Positions 25,949 to 36,365 of a stretch of 64,000 nucleotides of DNA are shown here, piece by piece (position 1 is the stretch's first letter; each line of letters opens with the position of its first letter). A model generated the notes under the pieces. That model searched no databases and was not told the DNA's origin. It saw nothing but the letters and a program-made list of their open reading frames with translations. Source of the stretch: an uncultured Senegalimassilia sp. (GTDB taxonomy: Bacteria; Actinomycetota; Coriobacteriia; Coriobacteriales; Eggerthellaceae); assembly GCA_934630815.1 (NCBI GenBank), contig CAKTWI010000006.1, forward strand, positions 24,425-88,424, given 5' to 3'. Position numbers and translations under genes: made by a program.

Positions 25949-26845
25949 ATGAAGGGAATTATCCTTGCGGGTGGTAGCGGAACGCGTCTATATCCGCTAA
26001 CGTCCGTTACGAGCAAGCAATTGCTGCCCGTTTACGATAAGCCGATGATTTACTATCCGCTGAGCACTCTGATGCTGGCAGGCATTCGCGAAATCTTAAT
26101 TATTTCCACTCCAACCGACTTGCCGAACTTTGAGCGCCTCCTGGGTGACGGTAGTCAATTCGGCGTAAAACTGTCTTATGCCGTACAGCCTTCTCCTGAT
26201 GGCCTCGCGCAGGCGTTCATCATCGGCGAGGACTTCATCGCTGGCGAGCCCTGCGCGCTCGTGCTGGGCGATAACATCTTTTACGGCAACGGTCTTAGTC
26301 GCCACCTGCGCTGCGCGGTCGAGAAAGCGGAGACCGAGGGTGGTGCAACCGTATTCGGCTACCATGTGGACGACCCGGAGCGTTTCGGCGTGGTTGAGTT
26401 CGATAATGACTTTAACGCTGTGTCCATCGAGGAGAAGCCCGAGCATCCGAAGAGCTCTTATGCTGTGACGGGGCTCTATTTTTACGACTCACGTGTGTGT
26501 GAGATGGCAAGGCAAGTGAAGCCTTCCGCTCGCGGCGAGCTAGAAATCACGACTCTCAACCAGATGTACTTAAAAGACGGCGCTCTTAGTGTCGTCACCT
26601 TGGGGCGCGGCTATGCGTGGCTCGACACCGGCACAATGGAGAGCCTCTACGAGGCAGGTGAGTTCGTGCGCTCGGTTGAACGTGCTCAGGATCTGCCCGT
26701 GTCGGTTCCGGAGGAAATCGCTTATGAGAACGGCTGGATTGACAAAGGTACCTTGGCAGCCGCTGCGGAGCGCTACGGCAAGAGCGTCTATGGCCAGCAT
26801 CTCAAGGCAGTAGCTTTGGGCCTCGTTTCTTCTAAGGAGGACTAG
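25949..26845 (+). CDS. rfbA: Glucose-1-phosphate thymidylyltransferase
   Basis: The 298-residue enzyme has [16 protein letters not shown] at the N-terminus, [24 protein letters not shown] and [10 protein letters not shown], all diagnostic for RmlA/RfbA. It makes dTDP-glucose from dTTP and glucose-1-phosphate, the first step of dTDP-L-rhamnose synthesis, in the cytoplasm. It is six bases after the preceding gene and three bases before rfbB. Confidence 0.95.
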   Translation: MKGIILAGGSGTRLYPLTSVTSKQLLPVYDKPMIYYPLSTLMLAGIREILIISTPTDLPNFERLLGDGSQFGVKLSYAVQPSPDGLAQAFIIGEDFIAGEPCALVLGDNIFYGNGLSRHLRCAVEKAETEGGATVFGYHVDDPERFGVVEFDNDFNAVSIEEKPEHPKSSYAVTGLYFYDSRVCEMARQVKPSARGELEITTLNQMYLKDGALSVVTLGRGYAWLDTGTMESLYEAGEFVRSVERAQDLPVSVPEEIAYENGWIDKGTLAAAAERYGKSVYGQHLKAVALGLVSSKED

Positions 26846-27868
<1,023 letters not shown>

Positions 27869-27878
27869 GGGGGGCGGC

Positions 27879-29399
27879 ATGGCTGAGATCGAATTCGAGA
27901 AGGGGCTCAGGGCCGAGCGCACCAACATCCCCGGGATGCTGGTGTTCGACCTGCCCGTCCACGGCGACTCCCGCGGCTGGTTCAAGGAGAACTGGCAGCG
28001 CGCCAAGCAGACGGGCCTGGGCCTGCCCGACCTGGGGCCCGTGCAGAACAACATATCCTTCAATGCGGAGCGGGGCGTGACCCGCGGCATCCACGCCGAG
28101 CCCTGGGACAAGTATATCTCCGTGGCCACGGGCAGCGTGTTCGGCGCGTGGGTGGACCTGCGGCCGGGTAGGAGCTTCGGCGAGGTCTACACGTGCGTCA
28201 TCGACCCCTCCAAGGCCATTTACGTGCCCCGCGGCGTCGGCAACTCCTTCCAGGCGCTCGAGGACGGCACGGCCTACACCTACCTGGTGAACGCCCACTG
28301 GTCGGCCGAGTTGAAAAAGACCTACACCTTCGTCAACCTCGCCGACCCCGGGCTGGGCATCGACTGGCCCATCCCGCTCGACGAGTGCGAGCTCTCCGAG
28401 GCAGATAAGAACCACCCCATGCTCAAGGACGCGATTCCCATGGCCCCGCGCCGCACGCTCGTCACCGGCGCCAACGGCCAGCTCGGGCGCGCGGTGCGCA
28501 AGCTCGCCGAGGAGCGGGGGATCGCCGATTCCTTCGACTTCGGCGACCGCGACGAGTTCGACTTCTCCGACCCCGCCGACTACTCCAAGGTCGACTGGAC
28601 GCTCTACGGCGCCGTTATCAACTGCGGCGCCTACACCGCCGTCGACGCCGCCGAGACCCCCGAGGGCCGCAAGGCCGCCTGGGCCGCCAACGCCCAGGGC
28701 CCGGCGCTGCTGGCCAAGGCGTGCGCCGAGCACGGCATCGCGCTCGTGCACGTCTCGAGCGACTACGTGTTCGACGGCACGAAAGAGGAGCACGACGAGG
28801 ATGAGCCCTTCAGCCCGCTTGGCGTCTACGGGCAGACCAAGGCCGCCGGCGACATCGCCGTGGCGAACTGCCCGAGGCACTACATCGTGCGCTCGAGCTG
28901 GGTCATAGGCGAGGGCAAGAACTTCGTGCGCACCATGGCGGCGCTCTCCGACCGCTGCGCCGACCCCGATGACGCCCTCGATCAGGTGACGGTGGTGGAT
29001 GACCAGTTCGGCCGCCTGACCTTCACCCGCGACATGGCCGAGGGCATATTCTGGCTTTTGGGTTACCGCGACGATGACAAAGAGCCGAGCAGCCCGTGCG
29101 AGCACGGCACCTATAACCTGACCGGTTCAGGTCGCGTCGCGTCCTGGGCCGACATCGCTGCGAAGGTGTTCGAGCTGCGTAACGGCAACGGCGTTGCCGT
29201 TACCCCTGTGAGCACGGCCGAGTATTATGCCGGTGCAAAGGGGCCTGTTTCTCCTAGGCCTGTGTATTCGGCGCTGGATGTTACGAAGATTGGTGCTGCA
29301 GGATTCGCGACGTGCGATTGGGAAGAGGGGCTGGCTGATTACGTTAAATTGATTGCTAATCTATGTGCATCATTGACAAAAGGAAAAGTGAACGCATGA
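27879..29399 (+). CDS. Fused dTDP-4-dehydrorhamnose 3,5-epimerase and reductase
   Basis: The 506-residue protein joins RfbC and RfbD activities. Residues of about 1-185 are the cupin epimerase (RGWFKENWQRAKQ, GVTRGIHAEPWDKY, VPRGVGNSFQALED). Residues of about 190-500 are the reductase (TLVTGANGQLGRAVRKLAEE, GAYTAVDAAE, VHVSSDYVFDG, YGQTKAAGD). Together they complete dTDP-L-rhamnose. Such fusions are known from actinobacteria and some other groups. The last 130 bases drop sharply in GC, and the stop overlaps the next start as ATGA. Confidence 0.93.
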   Translation: MAEIEFEKGLRAERTNIPGMLVFDLPVHGDSRGWFKENWQRAKQTGLGLPDLGPVQNNISFNAERGVTRGIHAEPWDKYISVATGSVFGAWVDLRPGRSFGEVYTCVIDPSKAIYVPRGVGNSFQALEDGTAYTYLVNAHWSAELKKTYTFVNLADPGLGIDWPIPLDECELSEADKNHPMLKDAIPMAPRRTLVTGANGQLGRAVRKLAEERGIADSFDFGDRDEFDFSDPADYSKVDWTLYGAVINCGAYTAVDAAETPEGRKAAWAANAQGPALLAKACAEHGIALVHVSSDYVFDGTKEEHDEDEPFSPLGVYGQTKAAGDIAVANCPRHYIVRSSWVIGEGKNFVRTMAALSDRCADPDDALDQVTVVDDQFGRLTFTRDMAEGIFWLLGYRDDDKEPSSPCEHGTYNLTGSGRVASWADIAAKVFELRNGNGVAVTPVSTAEYYAGAKGPVSPRPVYSALDVTKIGAAGFATCDWEEGLADYVKLIANLCASLTKGKVNA

Positions 29400-30691
29400 G
29401 CGTGGCATATGCAAATACAGGGAAGGATTATAAGGGGGATGTGACCACGTCTTATGATTCGGACTCTATAAAAGCTAATAAGCTATTTGCCAATTTGCTT
29501 CTGTTTTTCATTTGCGGGAATATCGCACTTGATTTTGCGGCAGGGCTTTTCGGCGTTAGTTCTCTCTCTCAATTTGCGCGAATAATCTTCTTTGCGTTCA
29601 TGCTGTATGTTGAACTTCGTCTTGACCGCAAAGGCTTCTGTCTGTTGTTTGTCGCTTTGACGCTCGTTGCAATTCAGTCTGTGTTATCCCAAATGCTGTC
29701 AGAAGAAGGCATGACCGCATCATCGCTGTTTTATGATTTGGGTATAGGCATAAAGTTTCTCATGTTCTTCACGGTTTATTTCACCGCTAAGAGCTTAATC
29801 CGCTGCAATGCGTTGACGGTGGATCAAATTAAGAAGGCGATAGCTATCGCCGCTATATATGCGCCGATTACCTATTTGGGATCTGTTGCATTGGGACTAG
29901 GGGCGTCCAGCTATTGGGATGGATCGGGTTACAAAAGTGTGTTTTCCTCATTGAATAGCATTAACGTATCAATGATTGTTTTATTTGCTTATTCAGCAGA
30001 AGCCTTTTTATTTCAGAAGAAAACTCATTGGTTGATTCCCATGGGATTAAACCTTATATCGCTTTTAATGCTTGGAACAAAAGCAGGCTATCTATTTGCT
30101 TTTGCGATTCTGTTTTATTATTTGATGATTCCTCCCGAGACAAGATTAAGAAATGCTGTCATAGGAATACTTTTATTATTTGGTCTTGCCTTTGTCTTTA
30201 GTCACGTCTCCGCTCTCAGTGAAATGCTTTACAAGGTATCTTCTCGACAGACCTATTTGTTTGAGAATCGGAGTCTCATTGACTACCTAACGAGTGGACG
30301 TACTTGGATGCTTGCTGAAGCGATTGATTTATTTGCTTCTCAGGGCAATCCGTTGAGTTTAATCTTTGGTGGTGGCTATTACTGTTTTCACCATGATTTG
30401 GCTAGCTTGAGTGGCTATTTAATGACTGCAAGTGTTAGACCGGTCGAATTCGATTGGGCTGATCTCTTTTTCTCTTACGGGGCTATTGTTACGGTTTTGG
30501 TGTATTCCTTTTTGCTTGTGAAATTACTTGATTCTTGGCGAGCAAGAAAAGAGAACCGCTTTCAGTTTATTGCTTTATTAGGGATGATCATTTTCAGTTG
30601 TGTTGGCGGCCACGTTTTATTTGAGGCAATTTCATCTGTGACGTTGGGGTCAGTTTTGGCCTGTATAAATGGAGATGGCGATGAACAATAA
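29396..30691 (+). CDS. Wzy-like polysaccharide polymerase
   Basis: This 431-residue protein starts at ATG 29396 after AAAGGAAAAG. It has about ten to twelve hydrophobic spans, a longer loop around residues 295-355 that includes a segment with RTWMLAEAID, and no soluble enzyme domain. The size, topology and position between sugar-synthesis and flippase genes fit a Wzy polymerase, which joins repeat units on the outer face of the membrane. Sequence is poorly conserved in this family, so the call depends on topology and context. The gene is far richer in A and T than its neighbours, typical of horizontally acquired polymerase genes. Confidence 0.75.
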   Translation: MSVAYANTGKDYKGDVTTSYDSDSIKANKLFANLLLFFICGNIALDFAAGLFGVSSLSQFARIIFFAFMLYVELRLDRKGFCLLFVALTLVAIQSVLSQMLSEEGMTASSLFYDLGIGIKFLMFFTVYFTAKSLIRCNALTVDQIKKAIAIAAIYAPITYLGSVALGLGASSYWDGSGYKSVFSSLNSINVSMIVLFAYSAEAFLFQKKTHWLIPMGLNLISLLMLGTKAGYLFAFAILFYYLMIPPETRLRNAVIGILLLFGLAFVFSHVSALSEMLYKVSSRQTYLFENRSLIDYLTSGRTWMLAEAIDLFASQGNPLSLIFGGGYYCFHHDLASLSGYLMTASVRPVEFDWADLFFSYGAIVTVLVYSFLLVKLLDSWRARKENRFQFIALLGMIIFSCVGGHVLFEAISSVTLGSVLACINGDGDEQ

Positions 30692-31916
30692 CATGGAGCA
30701 CGTTGTCACTGCCTGTATCGAAGATCGGAGCAACGTCATCACCGAAGGCCAAACTTCATGGATGCGACGTTGCGGCATTGATTTGCTCCTGAAGATGCTG
30801 ATTCTTTATGTCAATTCAATTGGCAAGTACAATACCTGCGGCTCTCCAATCTATGTCGATGAAATTAATAACATAAGTATGGTTTGCAATCTGCGAGACA
30901 CAGCAGAAATCGTTGATGCTGATGATGCATTGTTTGTATGCATGCATAGGTTTTCGCCAAAGAAGCATGTCAAGTTGGGTGCTATTTGGTGTATTGCGCA
31001 AGCAGTGAATCTAATTGCTTGCGCAATACCGCACATAGTTTCATTTGTTGGCAAGGATACTCCTGTTAATGAAAGACTGGCAAAGCTGCTAATTCACCGA
31101 ATGCGTAACTATATATCACGTCTCGGCTATCAACAGCCCTATATCTTGATGTCTGATCATCATTTCTTTTCGACCATTATTGCGATGGACGAGCTTGCAA
31201 CAAGCGTTGTTCTCCAACATGGGCTTATAGGAGACATGCGGTTTTTCTCTCCAGTTAGAGCTAATTATTTCTTTGCATGGAGCGAAAAAAGCGCAAGCTT
31301 GGTAGATTCCGAAAAGGCAATTAATGTAGGGACGTATAAATTTAGTAAATTGTCAAGCAAGCGTCGTGATAACAATGTCGAAACCCTTGCTGATACTAAA
31401 CGGGTTCTTTTGATTTTGTCGAGTTCAAAAACTGCACAGCAGATTGTGCGACGACTCGAACCTATTCTCGCATTGCAAGAGCGTTATAAATTTACCTTGC
31501 TCATAAAAATGCACCCCGGTTCACTGTTTTCGATGGACGAGTTGCACAACGCTGTCGCATCTGCCAAGATTGAGTTTTATAAAGAGGAAAAAATCGAGAC
31601 GCTTGACTTTGATTTTGCTTTTATTGAACAGTCTACTGCGGCTCTGGACGTAGCGTGTCTTGGCGTGCCTTTTATCGTGATTGACGAGACTTCGGGTTCC
31701 TATTTTGCTGAATACAAAGGAATTTTGCCCAGCGTTGCGACTTCTGAGGAACTCATCTGCTCTGCTGAGCGTTATTGCCGCAGCTGCTACGAAAGAGCAT
31801 ATTTGTATTTTCTCGAGCGCGAAATAGATAGCGGGCAATGTGGTATCGATAATTTCATAGGGCGACTGCAGCGTAAGTGTTCATGTATGAATATTGGCGA
31901 TACTCGTGACAGCTAA
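30681..31916 (+). CDS. Unassigned GT-B-like protein, possible nonulosonate transferase
   Basis: I start this 411-residue protein at ATG 30681 (GGAG seven bases upstream; the frame is open to 30669). It overlaps the polymerase gene. Residues of about 150-200 read ILMSDHHFFSTIIAMDEL and VVLQHGLIGDMRFF; later come LLIKMHPGSLFSMDEL and EQSTAALDVACLGVPFIVID. HG, HP and a ST-x-x-LD-x-hxhGxPxI segment in that order are typical of GT-B folds in the polysialyltransferase and CDP-glycerophosphotransferase-like groups. Because the cluster makes a CMP-activated nonulosonic acid and no other obvious transferase for it is present, this is my candidate. I cannot name the family for certain. It is AT-rich. 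Confidence 0.5.
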   Translation: MNNNMEHVVTACIEDRSNVITEGQTSWMRRCGIDLLLKMLILYVNSIGKYNTCGSPIYVDEINNISMVCNLRDTAEIVDADDALFVCMHRFSPKKHVKLGAIWCIAQAVNLIACAIPHIVSFVGKDTPVNERLAKLLIHRMRNYISRLGYQQPYILMSDHHFFSTIIAMDELATSVVLQHGLIGDMRFFSPVRANYFFAWSEKSASLVDSEKAINVGTYKFSKLSSKRRDNNVETLADTKRVLLILSSSKTAQQIVRRLEPILALQERYKFTLLIKMHPGSLFSMDELHNAVASAKIEFYKEEKIETLDFDFAFIEQSTAALDVACLGVPFIVIDETSGSYFAEYKGILPSVATSEELICSAERYCRSCYERAYLYFLEREIDSGQCGIDNFIGRLQRKCSCMNIGDTRDS

Positions 31917-31917
31917 G

Positions 31918-33354
31918 ATGGCCAAAAAGATGAGTTCTTTCGTCTGGTCCTTCCTCGAGCAAGGTGGATCAAAAGCCATCCAGCTTGTTGTGCAGATTGT
32001 CCTTGCGCGGCTTTTGTCGCCGGAAGCATTTGGCGTGCTGGCGATTTTGTTGGTCGTTACGCAGGTCGCAGATTCGGTAGCGCAGAGCGGGCTGGGGATG
32101 GCTCTCATTCAGAAGAGCGACGCGAGCGAACGGTCGTACTCAACAGCATGGTGGCTGAGCCTGGGGCTGGCGACGGCTCTGTACCTCGTCATATTCCTCG
32201 GCTCCCCAGCAATCGCCGTTTTCTATTCCATGTCGGATTTATCCATGTACTTGCGCGTGCTTGGCGTTATCGTATTCTTTAACGCCGCCAACTCTATCCA
32301 GCGTTCGTTCCTGCAGCGCTCTTTGGACTTCAAGAGCATTTTTATCGCGACGACTGTCTCGGCGCTCGCGTCTGGCGCGGTCGGCATCGCGATGGCGTTT
32401 TTGGGCTTCGGCGTGTGGGCGCTGGTGGCGCAGTCGCTGCTGCAGAGCGCGTTCATTTGTATCGTGATGTGGGTGAGAGTCAGCTGGAAGCCAGCGCTCG
32501 TCTTTGAGGCGGGCGAGGCAAAGAGCCTTTTTGGTTATGGATGGAAAATCTGCGTTACCGGCATATTGAATGTCTTCTACTCTGGTATCTCGGAACTCGT
32601 CATTGGGCGGGCGTGCTCGGCTGGTGAGCTGGGGCTGTACAGCCAAGGGCGCAAGTACCCCCAGGCTGCCATCGGCGTGATGAGCAACTCCATCGCTAAC
32701 GTTCTATTCCCGATGTTCTCGGCGATAAAGGACGACGCGACAGAGCTGCGTCGGGCCATAAGGCGGGGGTTGAGGCTTGGCACGTTCGTCGTGGCACCTG
32801 TGTCGCTTCTGGCGGCGGCGGTCGCCGAGCCTGTCGTGGCTATCTTGCTGACTGAGAAATGGTTGGCCTGTGTGCCTATCTTTCAGCTCACATGCGTGTC
32901 GAACGCGCTCTTGATGCTGCAGCTCGTTAACCTGCGCGCCTACATGGCGCTGGGTGACAGTGGTCTGTACATGCGACTTCAGATCGTCAAGGTGCTGGGT
33001 GGCGGTGCGGTCATCTGGGCGACTGCGATTATTACTAAGGACATCTACGCTACCGCGTGGGCAAACTTCCTTGTTGGCTCCCTCTCGATCCTGCTAGTGG
33101 ACATGCCGCCGGCCAAGAGGCTACACGGCTATTCAGCGCTGAGTCAGGTTAGGGATGTCCTGCCGATTATTGCGATTTCCATTGTCGCTGCGGTGGCTGC
33201 CTTTGTCGTCCAATTCGCAGAGCTCAGCTACTCGCTCGAACTTCCGACGCAGTGTCTTGTGTTTGTCCTCGTCTACTTTGGCGGGGCAAGGATATTGCAC
33301 TTAGGTGAGCTGTCTGAAGCGGCGTCGCTTGTGCGCAGGCTCTCTTCCAAGTAA
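31918..33354 (+). CDS. Wzx-like lipid-linked oligosaccharide flippase
   Basis: About 478 residues from ATG 31918, which follows the preceding stop by one base; the frame is open from a TTG at 31894. It has around twelve to fourteen hydrophobic spans with the MOP-superfamily N-terminus (SFVWSFLEQGGSKAIQLVVQ) and GLYSQGRKYPQAAIGVMSN near the middle, close to the RfbX/Wzx group. It would carry undecaprenyl-linked repeat units across the membrane for Wzy. GC rises again compared with the two genes before it. Confidence 0.87.
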   Translation: MAKKMSSFVWSFLEQGGSKAIQLVVQIVLARLLSPEAFGVLAILLVVTQVADSVAQSGLGMALIQKSDASERSYSTAWWLSLGLATALYLVIFLGSPAIAVFYSMSDLSMYLRVLGVIVFFNAANSIQRSFLQRSLDFKSIFIATTVSALASGAVGIAMAFLGFGVWALVAQSLLQSAFICIVMWVRVSWKPALVFEAGEAKSLFGYGWKICVTGILNVFYSGISELVIGRACSAGELGLYSQGRKYPQAAIGVMSNSIANVLFPMFSAIKDDATELRRAIRRGLRLGTFVVAPVSLLAAAVAEPVVAILLTEKWLACVPIFQLTCVSNALLMLQLVNLRAYMALGDSGLYMRLQIVKVLGGGAVIWATAIITKDIYATAWANFLVGSLSILLVDMPPAKRLHGYSALSQVRDVLPIIAISIVAAVAAFVVQFAELSYSLELPTQCLVFVLVYFGGARILHLGELSEAASLVRRLSSK

Positions 33355-33420
33355 TACCGGGCACTCAGCCCGTCTGCTCTTTGAAATAGTTCGAATACAG
33401 ATAGAAAGGCAGTCAAACTT

Positions 33421-34464
33421 ATGTCCACCTTTAACGGCTCGACTTTAATGATTACGGGAGGGACGGGGTCGTTCGGCAACACCGTCCTGAAGCACTTCCT
33501 GACCTCGGACGTGGGGGAGATTCGCATCTTCTCCCGAGACGAAAAGAAGCAGGATGATATGCGTCATGAGCTCCAGGCTCGCTACCCGGACCACTTCGCA
33601 AAGGTGAAGTTTTACATTGGCGATGTTCGCAACATCCAGTCTGTACGGGATGCAATGCACGGGGTAGATTATATCTTCCATGCGGCGGCGCTTAAGCAGG
33701 TGCCCTCTTGCGAGTTCTTCCCGATGGAAGCCGTACGCACAAACATTTTGGGAACGGATAACGTTCTTCATGCCGCGATTGATGCCAGTGTGAAACGTGT
33801 TGTGTGTTTGTCGACCGACAAAGCCGCTTATCCGATTAACGCTATGGGTAAGTCCAAGGCTCTTATGGAAAGCGTCATCTTTGCCAATGCTCGTGTAGCT
33901 GCTGAGAAGGGCGGCACGGTGGTTTGCTGTACGCGTTACGGTAACGTGATGTGCAGTCGTGGTTCGGTCATTCCCTTGTTTATTGATCAGATTCATGCTG
34001 GCAACCCAATTACAATCACCGACCCGTCCATGACTCGTTTTCTGATGAACCTGGACGAGGCAGTTGATCTGGTGAAGTTCGCATTTGAGCATGCAAATCC
34101 GGGCGACCTGTTTATCCAAAAGGCCGACGCCAGCACTATTGGTGATTTGGCAAAGGCGGTACAGCAGCTATTTGGAGATACAGGCACGAGCATCATCGGC
34201 ACGCGTCATGGCGAAAAGTTGTTCGAAACGCTGATGACTCGTGAGGAGCGTCTCCGTTCAGAGGATATGGGCGGATACTATCGTGTGGCGGCAGACGCTC
34301 GCGGTCTTAACTATGACAAGACGGAAGTTGACGAGGCGAGGACAATGGCCGATGAGTCTTACACCTCTCATAATACGAACCTCCTTGACGTAGAAGGTAC
34401 GATTCAGAAGATTATGACTGCAGATTACGTTCGTGAAGAACTTGCCGGCATTCGCCACAATTAG
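33421..34464 (+). CDS. pseB: UDP-GlcNAc 4,6-dehydratase (inverting; PseB/CapE type)
   Basis: The 347-residue SDR enzyme has MITGGTGSFGNTVLKHF, IFSRDEKKQDDMR, HAAALKQVPSCEF, LSTDKAAYPINAMGKSKAL and YGNVMCSRGSVIPLF. These match the inverting 4,6-dehydratase/5-epimerase group (PseB, CapE, FnlA). The AMGKSKALME segment is more like CapE/FnlA, which also have this chemistry. With pseC, pseF, pseI and pseG following, its job is most likely the first step of pseudaminic-acid synthesis: UDP-GlcNAc to the 4-keto-6-deoxy-L-arabino sugar. I use pseB on context. Confidence 0.82.
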   Translation: MSTFNGSTLMITGGTGSFGNTVLKHFLTSDVGEIRIFSRDEKKQDDMRHELQARYPDHFAKVKFYIGDVRNIQSVRDAMHGVDYIFHAAALKQVPSCEFFPMEAVRTNILGTDNVLHAAIDASVKRVVCLSTDKAAYPINAMGKSKALMESVIFANARVAAEKGGTVVCCTRYGNVMCSRGSVIPLFIDQIHAGNPITITDPSMTRFLMNLDEAVDLVKFAFEHANPGDLFIQKADASTIGDLAKAVQQLFGDTGTSIIGTRHGEKLFETLMTREERLRSEDMGGYYRVAADARGLNYDKTEVDEARTMADESYTSHNTNLLDVEGTIQKIMTADYVREELAGIRHN

Positions 34465-34476
34465 GAGGAAATCGCT

Positions 34477-35133
34477 ATGATTTACAGGTTCCCGTTGAGA
34501 GATGTCAAGGACATGCTCCTCAATCAGATAGGTAATAACTTTTTCAAATCGATTGATGACGAGAAGCTGATTACTAAGCATTTTGAGAGAACTCTTGAAA
34601 GGCTCGAAACAAACATCTCAGCTAACGATAACAAGTACTACTGGAGGCTTAACGCCGCAGGTGAACGAGAGGCGTATTTCGACCCGCTGCACACTTGCCA
34701 GTGGATGCTGTTCTTGTATCTGACAGCGAATACTATCTATCGCTACGAGGACGAGAACCCTGAGGCCGCTCGCGTAGTCTGCGACAAGATTTACGGTCAA
34801 ATGAAGACCGTATCCGGATGCGATTTGTACTACGAAGTGGAGATGCCTGAGTCCTTTAACTTCGACCATCCAACTGGTTCCTTTATGGGCCGTGCGACTT
34901 TTGGTGAGGGTTTCTCGTTCACTCAAGGTTGCACGGTTGGCAACATCAATGAAATCTATCCGGTCATTGGGAGCAATGTGCAGATGTGCGCTGGGAGCAA
35001 GGTACTGGGCGGCTCCCGCATAGGTGATGACTGCATCATCGGCGAAGGCGCAGTGGTAAGAAATCAGGATGTACCCGCTAACTCTATTGTCTATGGCAAG
35101 ACGCCAAATCTGTCCATCGCGCCTAGAGCTTAA
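34477..35133 (+). CDS. Hexapeptide-repeat acyltransferase in the nonulosonate cluster
   Basis: This 218-residue protein starts at ATG 34477 behind TTAGGAGGAA. The N-terminal half is helical (RYEDENPEAARVV, then a serine-acetyltransferase-like lead-in). From about residue 130 a left-handed beta-helix appears (GRATFGEGFSFTQGCTVGN, IGSNVQMCAGSKVLGG, IGDDCIIGEGAVV, then IVYGKTPN). Overall it resembles serine O-acetyltransferases. The known pseudaminate pathway uses a GNAT enzyme, PseH, to N-acetylate the 4-amino sugar; none is present here. This gene sits between pseB and pseC, so it may provide that N-acylation. The acyl group and the site are unknown. Confidence 0.7.
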   Translation: MIYRFPLRDVKDMLLNQIGNNFFKSIDDEKLITKHFERTLERLETNISANDNKYYWRLNAAGEREAYFDPLHTCQWMLFLYLTANTIYRYEDENPEAARVVCDKIYGQMKTVSGCDLYYEVEMPESFNFDHPTGSFMGRATFGEGFSFTQGCTVGNINEIYPVIGSNVQMCAGSKVLGGSRIGDDCIIGEGAVVRNQDVPANSIVYGKTPNLSIAPRA

Positions 35134-35156
35134 GAATCACTTCAGGAGGATTTACC

Positions 35157-36365
35157 ATGGAAGAACTTGCCATTAACGGTGGTGCGCCGGTTAGCACGAA
35201 GGTTTTGGGCTATGGTCATCAGGATATCAACGAAAGCGATGTGAAGGCTGTTGTCGATTGCTTGCGTGGTGACTATCTGACCTGCGGGCCCGCAACTGAG
35301 GCTTTCGAGGAGTCTATCAAGGCGGCTACGGGTGCTGCATATGTGACTGCAATGGCGAACGGCACCGCTGCGTTGCACGTTGCCTGCCTTGCTGCCGGTA
35401 TTAAGCCTGGCGATGAGGTAATCGTGTCGCCCATCACGTTTGCCGCTTCGGCAAATTGTGTACGGTATTGCGGTGGCACGCCCGTGTTTGCCGATATCGA
35501 TTCTAGGACCTGGAATATCGACCCGGCATCTATTCGTGAGAAGCTGACCGATAAGACTAAGGCAATTGTGGCTGTCGACTTCGGCGGCGTGCACGTGGAC
35601 TCCTCCGAGATCCGTAAGATTTGCGATGAGTACGGCCTTACGTTCATTGAGGACGCGGCTCACGCTATGGGTACGTGCCATAATGGCACGGCGGTAGGCT
35701 CAATCGCCGATATGACGACGTTTAGCTTCCATCCTGTGAAGACCATCACTACTGGCGAGGGCGGTGCTGTTGCCACGAATGACCCGGAGCTCGGTAAGAT
35801 GATCGAGCTGTATGCCAAGCACGGTATCACTCGCAATCATGAACTTATGCGCGAGAAGGACCAGGGTGGCTGGTACTACGAACAGCTGGTGCTGGGCTAC
35901 AACTATCGCATTAGCGACATCGAGGCCTCGCTCGGTGTGAGCCAGATGAAGCGCTTGGACCAGTTTGGCGATCGACGCAAGCAGCTCGTGGCTTTCTACA
36001 ACGAGCGGTTCGCCAAGATTCCCGAGGTGCAGTTCCAGCTGGACGCTACGCCCGAAGACACTGTACGCCATCTGTATTGCTTGAAGTTCGACACCGAAGC
36101 CCTGGGCGTGACGCGCCGCTTCATTTTTGATGCGCTGCGTGCGGAGAACATCGGCGTGAACGTGCATTATTTGCCCGTTTACCTGCTGCCCTACTACAAA
36201 GACTTGGGTCATGGCCGTGGGGATTGCCCTAACGCTGAGGACTACTACGATCATTGTGTCACGTTGCCGCTGCACTGCGGACTTACCGATGAAGATGCCC
36301 AATGCGTAGTGGACGCTGTGACGAAGATCGTCGAGTGGTGCCGTGCGAATAAGGAGGCGAAATAG
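35157..36365 (+). CDS. pseC: UDP-4-keto sugar aminotransferase PseC
   Basis: The 402-residue PLP enzyme of the DegT/DnrJ/EryC1 family has YLTCGPATEAFEE, MANGTAALHVACLAAG, VIVSPITFAASANCV, FIEDAAHAMG and FSFHPVKTITTGEGG with the PLP lysine. YGHQDINESDV at the N-terminus and the HPVKTITT sequence match PseC. It aminates the 4-keto group of the PseB product with glutamate as the likely donor. It has an AGGAGG ribosome site, and its TAG stop overlaps the next GTG start by one base. Confidence 0.88.
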   Translation: MEELAINGGAPVSTKVLGYGHQDINESDVKAVVDCLRGDYLTCGPATEAFEESIKAATGAAYVTAMANGTAALHVACLAAGIKPGDEVIVSPITFAASANCVRYCGGTPVFADIDSRTWNIDPASIREKLTDKTKAIVAVDFGGVHVDSSEIRKICDEYGLTFIEDAAHAMGTCHNGTAVGSIADMTTFSFHPVKTITTGEGGAVATNDPELGKMIELYAKHGITRNHELMREKDQGGWYYEQLVLGYNYRISDIEASLGVSQMKRLDQFGDRRKQLVAFYNERFAKIPEVQFQLDATPEDTVRHLYCLKFDTEALGVTRRFIFDALRAENIGVNVHYLPVYLLPYYKDLGHGRGDCPNAEDYYDHCVTLPLHCGLTDEDAQCVVDAVTKIVEWCRANKEAK

